A stretch of 64,000 nucleotides of DNA. Source: HGM13233 sp900762805. GTDB lineage: Bacteria > Bacillota > Clostridia > Oscillospirales > Ruminococcaceae. Below are positions 29,076-37,468 of the stretch, in pieces (position 1 is the first letter of the stretch; each line of letters starts with the position of its first letter). The notes below the pieces were generated by a model. It had not been told where the DNA came from, searched no databases, and saw nothing but the letters and a program-made list of their open reading frames with translations. The DNA lies in NCBI GenBank assembly GCA_937993755.1, contig CALKMA010000015.1, positions 13,941 through 77,940 of the forward strand, written 5' to 3'. Made by a program: the position numbers and the translations under genes.

Positions 29076-29702
29076 GTGGATATCATCGTGCCCGCATCGG
29101 TCGGAGAGGCCGAGATCGTTGAAAAAAAGAGCCGCTTTATCGCCGTCTGCGCACCGGCCGAGACCGAGCAGCAGGCGCTGGGCGTTCTTGCCGCCCAAAA
29201 GAAGAAATACCCGGACGCCCGCCACCATGTCTATGCCTACAGCCTGCGGGCCGGGAGCATCACCCGCTATACCGACGACGGCGAGCCGCAGGGCACCGCC
29301 GGCCCGCCGGTGCTGGCCCGGATCACCGGCCGCCCGCTGTGCGACGCGGTTGTGGTAGTCACCCGCTATTTCGGGGGCACGCTGCTGGGCCGCGGCGGGC
29401 TGACCCACGCCTATGCCGACGCGGCGGCGGCCGCTATTGAAAAGGCCGGCCGGCTGCGGCTGGCGCCCTATGAGCGGTTCTGCGTCGATGTGCCCTATCA
29501 TCAATATGAGAGCCTGCGCCGCGCCTGCGAGAGCTGCGGCGGCGAGATCGAGTCAGCCGACTTCGGGAGCAGCGTCGTGCTGGACTGCTTTATCCCGGAA
29601 ACGCGGGCCGACAGCTTCTGCGGCGCGGTTTCCGAGCTGACGCTCGGCCGCTGCCGCCCGCTGCCGCTCGGCAAAACGCTGCGCGGCGAGCCGATCGAAT
29701 AA
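29076..29702 (+). CDS. YigZ/IMPACT family protein
   Basis: 208 residues with a GTG start behind AAGGGGAGGACGGACT. The N-terminal UPF0029 domain has KKSRFIAV, DARHHVYAY, DDGEPQGTAGPP and TRYFGGTLLGRGGL, the four hallmark blocks of the family. The C-terminal half is the ferredoxin-like DUF1949 domain. Eukaryotic IMPACT regulates the Gcn2 kinase. The role of the bacterial proteins is unsettled. A glycosyltransferase gene begins 15 bases downstream. Confidence 0.88.
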   Translation: MDIIVPASVGEAEIVEKKSRFIAVCAPAETEQQALGVLAAQKKKYPDARHHVYAYSLRAGSITRYTDDGEPQGTAGPPVLARITGRPLCDAVVVVTRYFGGTLLGRGGLTHAYADAAAAAIEKAGRLRLAPYERFCVDVPYHQYESLRRACESCGGEIESADFGSSVVLDCFIPETRADSFCGAVSELTLGRCRPLPLGKTLRGEPIE

Positions 29703-29717
29703 GAAAGGAAAAAGACC

Positions 29718-30692
29718 TTGATCAGTATCATCATCCCCGTTTACAAGGCCGAGAAGACGCTGGAGGATACCGTCCGCAGCGCCCTTGCCCAGCAGACCGA
29801 GACGGAGATCATCCTGATAGACGACGGTTCGCCCGACGGCTGTCCCGCCCTCTGTGACGAGCTGGCTGCCGCATATGGGAATATCCGCGTCATCCATCAG
29901 AAAAACGGCGGCATCTGCCGGGCGCGCAATGCCGGTATCGAGGCGGCCGAGGGCGAATGGCTGCTGTTTCTCGACGCGGACGACCAGCTGACCGACGGTG
30001 CGGCCGCCTATATGCTGGCAACAGCGGCTGCTGCCGGCGCGCAGCTCGTGGCGGGCTCCTTTGACGACCTGCGGCATCCCTCCGGCAGTCAGCCGGAGGA
30101 AAAGCTGACGGTCTGCCGCGGCAGTGAGACGATCGATGCCTTTTACCGCAATATCGGCAACTGCTACGGCAGCCCCGTATGGAGCAAGCTCTTTCACAGA
30201 AGTATTGTCGGCCGCTTTCTGAACGAGCTGCGCTACGGCGAGGACGTCCTGTTCAATCAGGAGGCCTTTGCCCGCGCCGGCTGCGCCGTCATCACCAACC
30301 GCCGGCTGCTGCTCTACCGGCGCGGTGACCGCGGTTCAGCCACCAACATCTACTTCCGCGGCAAGCACCGCTCCTATGTCGATTCCTATCTGAAGATGAA
30401 CGAGAACGCCGAAAAACAGGGGGCCTCCTCCGCGCAGCGCGCCGAGCTGCGCCGGCATTTTATCCGTATGATACTCAACTGTATGCTGGCGTTGTATATC
30501 TCCGGACTGACAGCCGCTGAAAAGCGCGCCGAATACCGCCGCATCGCCGGCGACCCCGATGTCACCCGCGCCGTCCGTGCCTGGCAGCCGGCCGGCGCCA
30601 AGGAAAGGCTTATGAAGTGGGCGCTCGCCGGCCCGCGCGTCGGCACGCTCATGCTGCTCAGCCGGCTGGAATCCGGCCGGCAGGGGATGTAA
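29718..30692 (+). CDS. Glycosyltransferase family 2 protein
   Basis: 324 residues with a TTG start behind AAGAAAGGAAAAAGACC. It begins ISIIIPVYKAEKTLEDTV, with the nucleotide-sugar site IILIDDGSPDG and LFLDADDQL (DxD) near residue 84, a GT-A fold. The C-terminal 120 residues are helical, with no clear membrane helix. It probably transfers a sugar to a cell-surface glycan. The acceptor is unknown. Confidence 0.85.
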   Translation: MISIIIPVYKAEKTLEDTVRSALAQQTETEIILIDDGSPDGCPALCDELAAAYGNIRVIHQKNGGICRARNAGIEAAEGEWLLFLDADDQLTDGAAAYMLATAAAAGAQLVAGSFDDLRHPSGSQPEEKLTVCRGSETIDAFYRNIGNCYGSPVWSKLFHRSIVGRFLNELRYGEDVLFNQEAFARAGCAVITNRRLLLYRRGDRGSATNIYFRGKHRSYVDSYLKMNENAEKQGASSAQRAELRRHFIRMILNCMLALYISGLTAAEKRAEYRRIAGDPDVTRAVRAWQPAGAKERLMKWALAGPRVGTLMLLSRLESGRQGM

Positions 30693-30863
30693 CAGCCATT
30701 GCGCAGCAGGTGGGCTGGCGATACGGCCCTGTGCGGCGGCTGATTTCCGCGCCTGCGGAGCGGCCCGCGCGTGCCGGACTGCCGCTCAGCCGGCTGGTAT
30801 TTTGCTTTTAACGGAGCCGGAAAGCCGGCCGCACCGCCCGGATCGGGATAAGGAGCTTAGCCT

Positions 30864-31343
30864 ATGAGGATATTGGCCGTTGATTACGGCGACGCCCGCA
30901 CCGGCCTTGCGCTGTGCGACAGCCGGGAAACGCTGGCCTCCCCGCTGGGGGTCATCCGTGAAAAGAATATCGAAAGGGTGGTGGCCCATATCGCGGCCGC
31001 CGTGCAGCAGCACGGGGCCGGCTGCGTCGTGGTCGGCCTGCCGGTCAACATGAACGGGACCGAGGGGCCGCGTGCCGAAAAGTGCCGCCGTGTTGCGGCG
31101 CGCATCGGCGAGGCGCTGCCTGGCATCCCGGTCGAGCTGTATGATGAACGGCAGACGACCCAGTCGGCCATGGTGTACATGAACGCCACCGATACGCGCG
31201 GAAAAAAGCGCAAGGCGCAGCTTGATGAGGCGGCCGCCGCCATCATCCTTGAGGGCTTTTTGGCTTACCGGCGCAACACCGGCCTCAGGCTGGAGGAGAC
31301 CGGCCCCACTGACGGCGGTGCCGGGGGCGGGCAGACCGAATAA
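30864..31343 (+). CDS. ruvX: Holliday junction resolvase-like protein RuvX (YqgF)
   Basis: 159 residues beginning MRILAVDYGDARTGLALCD, the RNase H-like YqgF signature. VVVGLPVNMNGTEGPRA and YDERQTT blocks follow, with a C-terminal DEAAAAIIL carrying the last acidic residue. The family acts in pre-16S rRNA 5' end processing. The ATG follows ATAAGGAGCTTAGCCT. It ends at a bidirectional terminator. Confidence 0.93.
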   Translation: MRILAVDYGDARTGLALCDSRETLASPLGVIREKNIERVVAHIAAAVQQHGAGCVVVGLPVNMNGTEGPRAEKCRRVAARIGEALPGIPVELYDERQTTQSAMVYMNATDTRGKKRKAQLDEAAAAIILEGFLAYRRNTGLRLEETGPTDGGAGGGQTE

Positions 31344-31352
31344 AGAGAAAAG

Positions 31353-31380
31353 GGGGGCGGAGCCGTTCGGCTCCGCCCCC
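31353..31380. terminator. Convergent terminator between ruvX and the acetyltransferase gene
   Basis: A perfect 12-bp GC stem (GGGGGCGGAGCC arm) with a GTTC loop between two converging genes. It can serve both strands, though T tracts are short. Confidence 0.6.
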
Positions 31381-31390
31381 GCGCTTGTAT

Positions 31391-31846
31391 TTATCTGTCT
31401 TTGCCGCGCCGCGTCAGCCGCTTCTGATAGACGCAGACGGTCTGATGATCGGGCCGCCAAAGGGCGTGCCCGCGCGGCAGGGGGAGGACATCAATCAACC
31501 GCAGCCCGGCGCGCTCGCAGCAGCGGCGCGAGGCCGTATTGAGCGGGTCGCAGGCGGCAAGCACTCGATCAAGCCCGCAGACAGCGGCCAGCGAGCAAAG
31601 AAGCCGGCAGGCCGCCGTACCCCGACCGCGGCGGCGGTGGGGCTCGTCGATGGCGTAGCCGATGTTGCCCTCATAGAGACTGCCGGGCTGCTCGCCCAGC
31701 TCAAGATGGCAGCTGCCGACGGCCTGTTCCCCGACAAAGACGGTCAGGAAGCAGGCGGGCAGCCGGCCGGCGGCGGCCGGCACCGTCAGCAGCGGCCGCA
31801 GCGTCACGCCGCCGGCGCTGACGGCCCGAAAACAGGCGCGGGCCAT
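31391..31846 (-). CDS. GNAT family acetyltransferase
   Basis: 151 residues. The core has FVGEQAVGSCHL, then EGNIGYAIDEPHRRRGRGTAACRLL, which is motif A with the acetyl-CoA loop R-R-x-G-x-G/A, and a late NTASRRCCERAGLRL segment. It resembles RimJ/RimL-type GNAT enzymes. The substrate is unknown. The start codon is 1 base after the stop of the metal exporter gene, so the two are cotranscribed. Confidence 0.8.
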   Translation of the reverse strand: MARACFRAVSAGGVTLRPLLTVPAAAGRLPACFLTVFVGEQAVGSCHLELGEQPGSLYEGNIGYAIDEPHRRRGRGTAACRLLCSLAAVCGLDRVLAACDPLNTASRRCCERAGLRLIDVLPLPRGHALWRPDHQTVCVYQKRLTRRGKDR

Positions 31847-31847
31847 A

Positions 31848-32714
31848 TCAGGGCACCAGCGCCGTCACCAGCAGACCGGTGGCGACGGCCGTAAGGAACA
31901 GGAAGCCGGCCATAAGGGGCGGAAAACGGCGGTTGAGCTTCTCGGAGCGGAAAAGCACCGTCAGCGCGATGCCGGTGTTGGTGACCAGCCCGGCGCACAG
32001 CGCGCCGAAGGGCAGCACGCCGGCGGCGAACAGCTCGGCCAGGATGACCGAGGAGGCACAGCTGGGGATAAACCCGACCAGCGCCGCCAGGATGGGGGCC
32101 AGAACGGGCGAGAGGCCGAACAGCGAGGCAATGGCCGCTTCACCGACCAGCTCGACCAGCAGGCCAAACACAAACAGCACCAGAAAGACAAACAGTGCCA
32201 CCTCCAGCGCGTGGTAGAGCGCGCTTTTCAGAATGCTGCCGTGGTGCTCGCAGCCGTGCGAGCAGTGGCTGTGCAGCGCGGCGTGGGCTTCTTCGGGATC
32301 CTCCCGCTCGTCCCTGCCGCGAAAGACCAGCTCGGCCAGCAGACCGGCCAGCAGAGCGGCGGCCAGCTTGATGCCGAGCAACCAGAGCAGGTATTTCCGG
32401 TCAGCCCCGGATGTCAGCAGCACGGGGAGAGCCTCGTCGCTTGAGGCCACAAAGACAGCCGCCAGCGTACCGGCGGTGATGATGCCGCCGGTGTAGAGAT
32501 TGGCCGCCGCAACCGAAAAACCGCACTGGGGGATAAGCCCCAGCAGCGCGCCGACCGGGATGCCGAAGCGGCCGAGATGGGCGAGGGCGTGCTCAAGCTT
32601 TTCGCTGGCGCGGTGCTCAAGATATTCAATGAAAAGGTAGGTCAGGAACAGGAACGGCAACACCTTCGCGCAGTCGAGAAGGGCGTCAAGCAGGCAGTCC
32701 AACAGCAGCTTCAA
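31848..32714 (-). CDS. Putative 10-TM heavy-metal exporter (ArsP_2-like)
   Basis: 288 residues starting at TTG 32,714, which has GGAGGA 6 bases upstream. A longer frame begins before that ribosome binding site and is unlikely. There are about eight to ten membrane helices in two halves. Signatures are LGLIPQCGFSVAAANLY...AVFVASSDEALPVLL in the first half and LVGFIPSCASSVILAELF in the second, an internal repeat. The central cytoplasmic loop has HSHCSHGCEHHG, a likely metal site. It fits the putative arsenic/heavy-metal efflux family. The ion is not assignable from sequence. Confidence 0.75.
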   Translation of the reverse strand: MKLLLDCLLDALLDCAKVLPFLFLTYLFIEYLEHRASEKLEHALAHLGRFGIPVGALLGLIPQCGFSVAAANLYTGGIITAGTLAAVFVASSDEALPVLLTSGADRKYLLWLLGIKLAAALLAGLLAELVFRGRDEREDPEEAHAALHSHCSHGCEHHGSILKSALYHALEVALFVFLVLFVFGLLVELVGEAAIASLFGLSPVLAPILAALVGFIPSCASSVILAELFAAGVLPFGALCAGLVTNTGIALTVLFRSEKLNRRFPPLMAGFLFLTAVATGLLVTALVP

Positions 32715-32871
32715 AACAATTCCTCCAAGCCGGGGCAATTGACGAATGGAAGCTCCCGACTTATAATTAGAATAGCAAGGCTGCGGTGCGGGCAGCGGCC
32801 CGGCGCAGCGATACTTTATTATAATATTATATCACAGCCGTAAACCAACGGCAAATGTCAAAGGAGGAGCT

Positions 32872-33819
32872 ATGGATATCCAAAGAAAAGACTGGGCGGT
32901 CGCATCCTGCGACGGGCAGCATAGGCTGCACTGTGTCACGTGGTGTGATGGGAGCGCAAAGCCAAAAGCCGTTTTGCAGCTGGTGCATGGGATGTGCGAG
33001 TACATCGGACGCTATGACGCGCTGGCACGCTTTCTGGCGGGGCATGGCTTTGCCGTCTGCGGACACGATCATCTCGGTCATGGCCAGACGGCGCAAAGCA
33101 GCGAGGAGCTGGGCTTCTTCGCCGAGAAGGACGGCTGGAGGCTGCTGGTAGAGGATGTCTACCGTGTAACGCTGGCCGCCAAGGAGCAGTACGCCGGCCT
33201 GCCCTATTTTATTTTCGGACACAGCATGGGCTCCTTTGTGCTGGAGAATTACCTGGCGCAGTACGGCTCCGAGGTCGATGGAGCCATTGTCTGCGGCACC
33301 GGCGGGCCAAATCCGGCCGGCGGCGTCGGTATTGCGCTGGCCGGGCTGTACGCGGCCGTCAAGGGGCCGCGTTATCGCGCCGCGCTGTTTGACAAAATGG
33401 CCTTTGGCAGCTATTGCAGCCGCATCGAGTCGCCCCGCACCGACAAGGACTGGCTGACGCGCGACGAGGCCGTCGTCGATGCCTACCGCACCGACGAGCA
33501 TTGTATGTTTCTTTTCACGGTGTCGGCCTTCCGCGATCTGTTCACACTGCTGAAAAACGCCACGCGCCGGCAGTGGCCCGACGAGGTGCCGGACACGCTG
33601 CCGCTGCTGTATGTGGCGGGCGACTGCGACCCTGTCGGCAGCTACGGCAAGGGCGTTGCGGCGATGGTCGAGCGCCTGCGCCGTTCGGGAAAGAAGGATC
33701 TGACGATGCGCCTCTATGAGGGGATGCGCCACGAGATCACCAATGAGATCGGGCGTGAGCAGGTCTATGAGGAGCTGCTCGCGTGGCTTGAAGCGCATAT
33801 GCCGGCAAAGGCCGAGTAG
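32872..33819 (+). CDS. Alpha/beta hydrolase (lysophospholipase-like)
   Basis: 315 residues with an ATG behind AAAGGAGGAGCT. The oxyanion region LVHGMCEYIGRYDALARFLAGHGFAV and the nucleophile elbow GHSMG identify a serine hydrolase of the Hydrolase_4/monoacylglycerol lipase group. The Asp is in AGDCDPVG and the His in EGMRHEI. There is no signal peptide, so it should be cytoplasmic. It is divergent from the metal exporter. Confidence 0.87.
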   Translation: MDIQRKDWAVASCDGQHRLHCVTWCDGSAKPKAVLQLVHGMCEYIGRYDALARFLAGHGFAVCGHDHLGHGQTAQSSEELGFFAEKDGWRLLVEDVYRVTLAAKEQYAGLPYFIFGHSMGSFVLENYLAQYGSEVDGAIVCGTGGPNPAGGVGIALAGLYAAVKGPRYRAALFDKMAFGSYCSRIESPRTDKDWLTRDEAVVDAYRTDEHCMFLFTVSAFRDLFTLLKNATRRQWPDEVPDTLPLLYVAGDCDPVGSYGKGVAAMVERLRRSGKKDLTMRLYEGMRHEITNEIGREQVYEELLAWLEAHMPAKAE

Positions 33820-33880
33820 AAAAATGAACGGAACAGCGGCGGCCTGCGCCGGGGTCCGATCAAATGCCTGCGCGGAAAGC

Positions 33881-33910
33881 CGCGGGGACAGCCTGAAGGC
33901 TGTCCCCGCG
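33881..33910 (+). terminator. Terminator hairpin after the hydrolase gene
   Basis: A perfect 13-bp stem (CGCGGGGACAGCC arm) with a TGAA loop. The T tract is weak. Confidence 0.55.
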
Positions 33911-33972
33911 TTCCCGCTTCCGGCGGCTCCGGTAAGGCGTTGGAAAACCGCGAAAAAAGTTGCTGCGGGGGC

Positions 33973-34001
33973 TTGACAAGAGGCCCCCGATAGGGTATAC
34001 T
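33973..34001 (+). promoter_or_regulatory. Sigma-A promoter for the DUF3793-flavodoxin genes
   Basis: TTGACA at 33,973-33,978 and TATACT at 33,996-34,001, with a 17-base spacer. The predicted start site lies inside the palindrome described next. Confidence 0.75.
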
Positions 34002-34009
34002 TTCGATTA

Positions 34010-34027
34010 AGTTAGCATATGCTAACT
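34010..34027 (+). promoter_or_regulatory. Palindromic operator (possible DtxR/IdeR-type iron box)
   Basis: A perfect 18-bp palindrome, AGTTAGCATATGCTAACT, starts 8 bases after the -10 box and covers the start site, the position of a repressor operator. The GTTAGC...GCTAAC half-sites resemble DtxR/IdeR-family boxes. DUF3793 and flavodoxin genes are often iron-responsive in Clostridia. A weaker dyad with GGTT/AACC ends lies at 34,173-34,190. The regulator identity is inference. Confidence 0.6.
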
Positions 34028-34300
34028 GGTGCGCCGCACCGGTCGCTTACTCCGACGGCTGACGGGCCGGCACATGGGAACGATGCCGCCCTGCTTTGCT
34101 GTGCGCCGCACCTGTGTACTTCACACACGAGTGTCTGCCGGGACCGGCACGGACGGGGGCAGTTTGCCCATAGGTTGGCTGTGACTAACCGAGGCTTCTG
34201 TCCGCGCGACCGGATACGCGCCGTCTGTCTGCGGGGCAGCCAAGGCCTCCAGCGGCCGGTCCGGCAGCTCATGGTCTGCCAAAAGGAAGAAAAGCAAGCT
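34028..34300 (+). other. Long leader between operator and DUF3793 start
   Basis: About 270 bases of GC-rich leader. The frame is open through it, but the sequence before codon MSDEM is not conserved in character, and the ribosome binding site AAAAGGAAGAAAAGC sits just before 34,301. I see no known riboswitch. Confidence 0.4.
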
Positions 34301-34855
34301 ATGTCAGACGAAATGATCATCCGCCACTGTTCGCCGACGCTGGCCGGCCTCAAGACCGGCAGCCTGTTCAGCTGTGAATATACCTCGGAACGCGAGGTGA
34401 AGGAGAGCGTGCAGCGGCTCAATCAACGCCTGCGGCCGCGCGGCCTGCGTGTGCTGCCCATGCGCATAGGCGGCCGCCGGGCGCTCATCTACCTCTACCG
34501 GCCGGCCCGGCTGCGGCGCGACCTTGAAAGCGAGGAGGCCCGTTCGCTGCTGGCCGAGCGCGGTTATCCGTGCGACGACCCTGACCGCTGCGTCGTGCAG
34601 CTGGCGCGCCGTCTGCGGGCGCAGCCCGATTTTCCGCATGAGATCGGCGTTTTTCTCGGCTATCCGCCGGAGGATGTGCGCGGCTTCATCGAGAACGGCG
34701 CCAAATGCTGCAAATGTGTCGGCTGCTGGAAGGTCTATGGCGATGTGCAGGCCGCGCAGAAGCGCTTTGCGCAGTTCCGCAAATGCAATGGGATTTATCG
34801 TGCGCAGTGGGAGAGCGGCAAGCCCATCGAAAAGCTGGCCGTCGCCTCTCATTAA
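34301..34855 (+). CDS. DUF3793 family protein
   Basis: 184 residues. It begins with a HCSPTLAGLKTGSLF segment and ends with the Cys-rich GAKCCKCVGCWKVYGD block followed by a long amphipathic helix, the DUF3793 pattern. The family is typical of anaerobic Firmicutes and Bacteroidetes. It is usually found beside feoAB or flavodoxin genes, suggesting a role in iron-poor conditions (inference). The conserved Cys cluster (KCCKCVGC) could bind metal. A flavodoxin gene follows 57 bases downstream. Confidence 0.8.
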   Translation: MSDEMIIRHCSPTLAGLKTGSLFSCEYTSEREVKESVQRLNQRLRPRGLRVLPMRIGGRRALIYLYRPARLRRDLESEEARSLLAERGYPCDDPDRCVVQLARRLRAQPDFPHEIGVFLGYPPEDVRGFIENGAKCCKCVGCWKVYGDVQAAQKRFAQFRKCNGIYRAQWESGKPIEKLAVASH

Positions 34856-34912
34856 TATAACGGCGGCCCGTCCGCCGCAGCGACTATCATCACACAAAGA
34901 AAGGTTTTTCAA

Positions 34913-35338
34913 ATGAGTAAAGTTGCAGTTGTTTATTGGAGCGGTACCGGCAACACCGAAGCGATGGCCAATGCCGTCGCCGAGGGCGTGCGCGAGAAGG
35001 GCGCTGAGGCGGTCGTCTGCACCGCTTCGGAGTTCGATGCTTCGATGCTGGAAGCCGTTGACGCGGCGGCCTTCGGCTGCCCGGCCATGGGCGACGAGGT
35101 CCTGGAGGAATCGGAGTTCGAGCCGATGTTCTCGGCCTGCGAGCCCAAGCTCAAGGATAAGAAGCTCGCACTGTTCGGCTCCTACGGCTGGGGCGACGGC
35201 GCCTGGATGCGCAGCTGGGAGGACACCTGCCGCGGCGACGGTGCGCAGCTGGCCTGCGACAGCGTTATTTGCAACGACGCGCCGGACGATGACACCTTAG
35301 CCGCCTGCCGCGCGCTCGGCGCCACGCTGGCCGAATAG
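34913..35338 (+). CDS. Flavodoxin
   Basis: 141 residues. It begins VAVVYWSGTGNTEAMANAVAEG, the FMN phosphate-binding loop, and has FGSYGWGDGAWM near residue 85, with the aromatic residues that stack on FMN. Flavodoxins replace ferredoxin as electron carrier under iron limitation, which fits the operator upstream of the DUF3793 gene. The ATG follows AAAGGTTTTTCAA. Confidence 0.92.
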   Translation: MSKVAVVYWSGTGNTEAMANAVAEGVREKGAEAVVCTASEFDASMLEAVDAAAFGCPAMGDEVLEESEFEPMFSACEPKLKDKKLALFGSYGWGDGAWMRSWEDTCRGDGAQLACDSVICNDAPDDDTLAACRALGATLAE

Positions 35339-35382
35339 CCTGCCTGCCATAGCTTTTCCTATACTATCATCTATATCACAGA

Positions 35383-35423
35383 CAAAGGGACAGGGGCCGC
35401 CGTTGGCGGCCCCTGTCCCTTTG
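35383..35423. terminator. Bidirectional terminator between flavodoxin gene and pyrG
   Basis: A perfect 19-bp stem (CAAAGGGACAGGGGCCGCC arm) with a 3-base loop. A-rich and T-rich flanks on both sides suit termination from either strand. Confidence 0.85.
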
Positions 35424-35466
35424 CGTATGCGGCGATGGGGATTCGGGTATTGAACGGAAGCCCGCG

Positions 35467-37077
35467 TTACCGGCTCTGCCGGTATTGCAGGGCGGCCTTG
35501 ATGAAGCCGTCGAACAGCGGGTGCGGCGCGTTGGGGCGCGAGCGGAATTCGGGGTGGTACTGCACACCGACATAGAACGGCCGGTCGGACAGTTCGACCG
35601 TTTCGACCAGCCGTCCGTCAGGGGACAGGCCGCTGAGCGTCAGGCCGGCCTGCACAAGCTGCCCCCGGTAGAGATTGTTGAATTCATAGCGGTGGCGGTG
35701 GCGTTCGCTGATCTGTTCGGCGCCGTAGCAGCGCGCCATGGTGGTGCCGGGCACGATGCAGCAGGGATAGGCGCCAAGGCGCAGTGTGCCGCCCTTATCG
35801 ACCTCGTTGCTCTGGCCGGGCATGAAGTCGATGACCTTGTCGCGGCACAGCTCATCAAATTCGCCGGAATTGGCGCCGGCGATGCCGGCGGCGTGGCGGG
35901 CAAATTCAATGACGGCGATCTGCATACCAAGGCAGATGCCGAAGTAGGGCATACGGTGCTCGCGGGCATACTGCGCCGCCAGGATCATCCCCTCGATGCC
36001 GCGGCTGCCAAAGCCGCCCGGCACCAGGATGCCGTCAAGGCCGGACAGCGCCTCGCCGACATTTTCGGATGTCAGCAGCTCGGAGTCGATCCAGCTGATA
36101 TGGACGGCCGCGCTCTCGGCGCCGCCGGCGTGCCGCAGTGCCTCGGCGATCGAAAGATAAGCGTCGTGCAGCTGGGTGTACTTGCCGACCAGGCCGATGG
36201 CGACCTGCTTGTTGGGATGCTTGAGCCGCTCGACCATGGCCGTCCATTCGGTGAGATCGGGCGCGGGGACGTCGAGCCCCAGCTCGCGGCAGACGACGCC
36301 GGAAAAGTTGGACTGCTCCAGCATGAGCGGCGCTTCATAGAGGCAGGGGATGGTGCGGTTTTCGATAACGCAGTCGGGCTTGACGTTGCAGAACAGCGCG
36401 ATCTTGTCGAAAATGCCCTTTTCGGTGATGGGCTCGTCGCTGCGCAGCACGATGATGTCGGGGGTGATGCCCATTCCCTGCAGCTCCTTGACCGAGTGCT
36501 GGGTGGGCTTGGATTTGTGCTCGTTGGAGCCATGCAGGTAGGGCACCAGCGTGACATGGATAAACAGGCTGTTCTGCCGGCCCGCCTCGTGCGAGATCTG
36601 GCGCACTGCCTCGATAAAGGGCTGACTTTCGATATCGCCGATGGTACCGCCGATTTCGGTGATGACGACATCGGCGTCGGTCTGGCGGCCGACACGGTAG
36701 ACAAATTCCTTGATTTCGTTGGTGATATGGGGGATGACCTGAACCGTTGAACCGAGGTATTCGCCGCGGCGCTCCTTGTTGAGAACGTTCCAGTAGACCT
36801 TGCCGGTGGTAAGGTTGGAATATTTGTTGAGATCCTCGTCGATAAAGCGCTCATAATGGCCGAGGTCGAGGTCGGTTTCGGCGCCGTCCTGCGTGACATA
36901 GACCTCACCGTGCTGATAGGGGCTCATGGTGCCGGGATCGACGTTGATGTAGGGGTCGAGCTTCTGCGCCGCGACCCGCAGGCCGCGCATCTTGAGAAGC
37001 CGGCCGAGCGAGGCCGCCGTGATGCCCTTGCCAAGGCCCGATACCACGCCGCCGGTGATAAAAATAAATTTGGTCAT
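35467..37077 (-). CDS. pyrG: CTP synthase
   Basis: 536 residues. The synthetase domain opens MTKFIFITGGVVSGLGKG and has DPYINVDPGTMSPYQHGEVYVT. The glutamine amidotransferase domain has VPGGFGSRG, nucleophile Cys in GICLGMQ, and YHPE near the C-terminus. It aminates UTP to CTP. The ATG at 37,077 follows GGAGGATGACACGGT. A hairpin lies in its leader. Confidence 0.97.
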   Translation of the reverse strand: MTKFIFITGGVVSGLGKGITAASLGRLLKMRGLRVAAQKLDPYINVDPGTMSPYQHGEVYVTQDGAETDLDLGHYERFIDEDLNKYSNLTTGKVYWNVLNKERRGEYLGSTVQVIPHITNEIKEFVYRVGRQTDADVVITEIGGTIGDIESQPFIEAVRQISHEAGRQNSLFIHVTLVPYLHGSNEHKSKPTQHSVKELQGMGITPDIIVLRSDEPITEKGIFDKIALFCNVKPDCVIENRTIPCLYEAPLMLEQSNFSGVVCRELGLDVPAPDLTEWTAMVERLKHPNKQVAIGLVGKYTQLHDAYLSIAEALRHAGGAESAAVHISWIDSELLTSENVGEALSGLDGILVPGGFGSRGIEGMILAAQYAREHRMPYFGICLGMQIAVIEFARHAAGIAGANSGEFDELCRDKVIDFMPGQSNEVDKGGTLRLGAYPCCIVPGTTMARCYGAEQISERHRHRYEFNNLYRGQLVQAGLTLSGLSPDGRLVETVELSDRPFYVGVQYHPEFRSRPNAPHPLFDGFIKAALQYRQSR

Positions 37078-37118
37078 ACCGTGTCATCCTCCTGCATCCA
37101 ATAAAGAAAGCGCCCCTT

Positions 37119-37160
37119 CGAGGGGGCACTTCCCCCTCGAATGAACGCCTTTGTTCACTC
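37119..37160 (-). promoter_or_regulatory. Hairpins in the pyrG leader (possible attenuator)
   Basis: On the minus strand a stem near 37,160-37,139 (GAGTGAAC/GTTCATTC) is followed by a stronger 8-bp stem at 37,139-37,119 and then a GCTTTCTTTATT tract. The arrangement recalls the attenuated pyrG leaders of Bacillus. However, the GGGC start-site run needed for the reiterative-G mechanism is not evident, so control by CTP is only a possibility. Confidence 0.4.
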
Positions 37161-37165
37161 GCTAT

Positions 37166-37195
37166 ATATTACACCGCGCAGGCGGCGATTGTCAA
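37166..37195 (-). promoter_or_regulatory. Sigma-A promoter for pyrG
   Basis: Minus strand: TTGACA (37,195-37,190), an 18-base spacer and TAATAT (37,171-37,166), about 90 bases upstream of the start codon. Confidence 0.65.
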
Positions 37196-37468
37196 TAAAA
37201 ATTTTGGGCCTGGGATGCCGGCGGCGCGGAGCGTCAGCCGGGCGGAGAAAAGCGGAATGATATCGCCCTTCCTTCTCCGCCTTGACAGAAGAAAATGCCG
37301 GCATGCCAGGCGGCACGGGGCCGTCACCGCGGGCTGACGGCAAGCCGGAGGCACGGGAAAGGGTGACCGGGGCCAAGGGCTTGAGGCGGCCGTTTCCCGG
37401 CGCGGCGGCCCGCCCTCATTTTGACCGCGGAGGGCCGCTTTTCCGCCCTCTGCCGATGGGGCTCCCGC
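37196..37468. other. Intergenic region between pyrG and the ANTAR regulator
   Basis: About 270 GC-rich bases. I see no gene, hairpin with a T tract or promoter that I can support. Confidence 0.4.
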
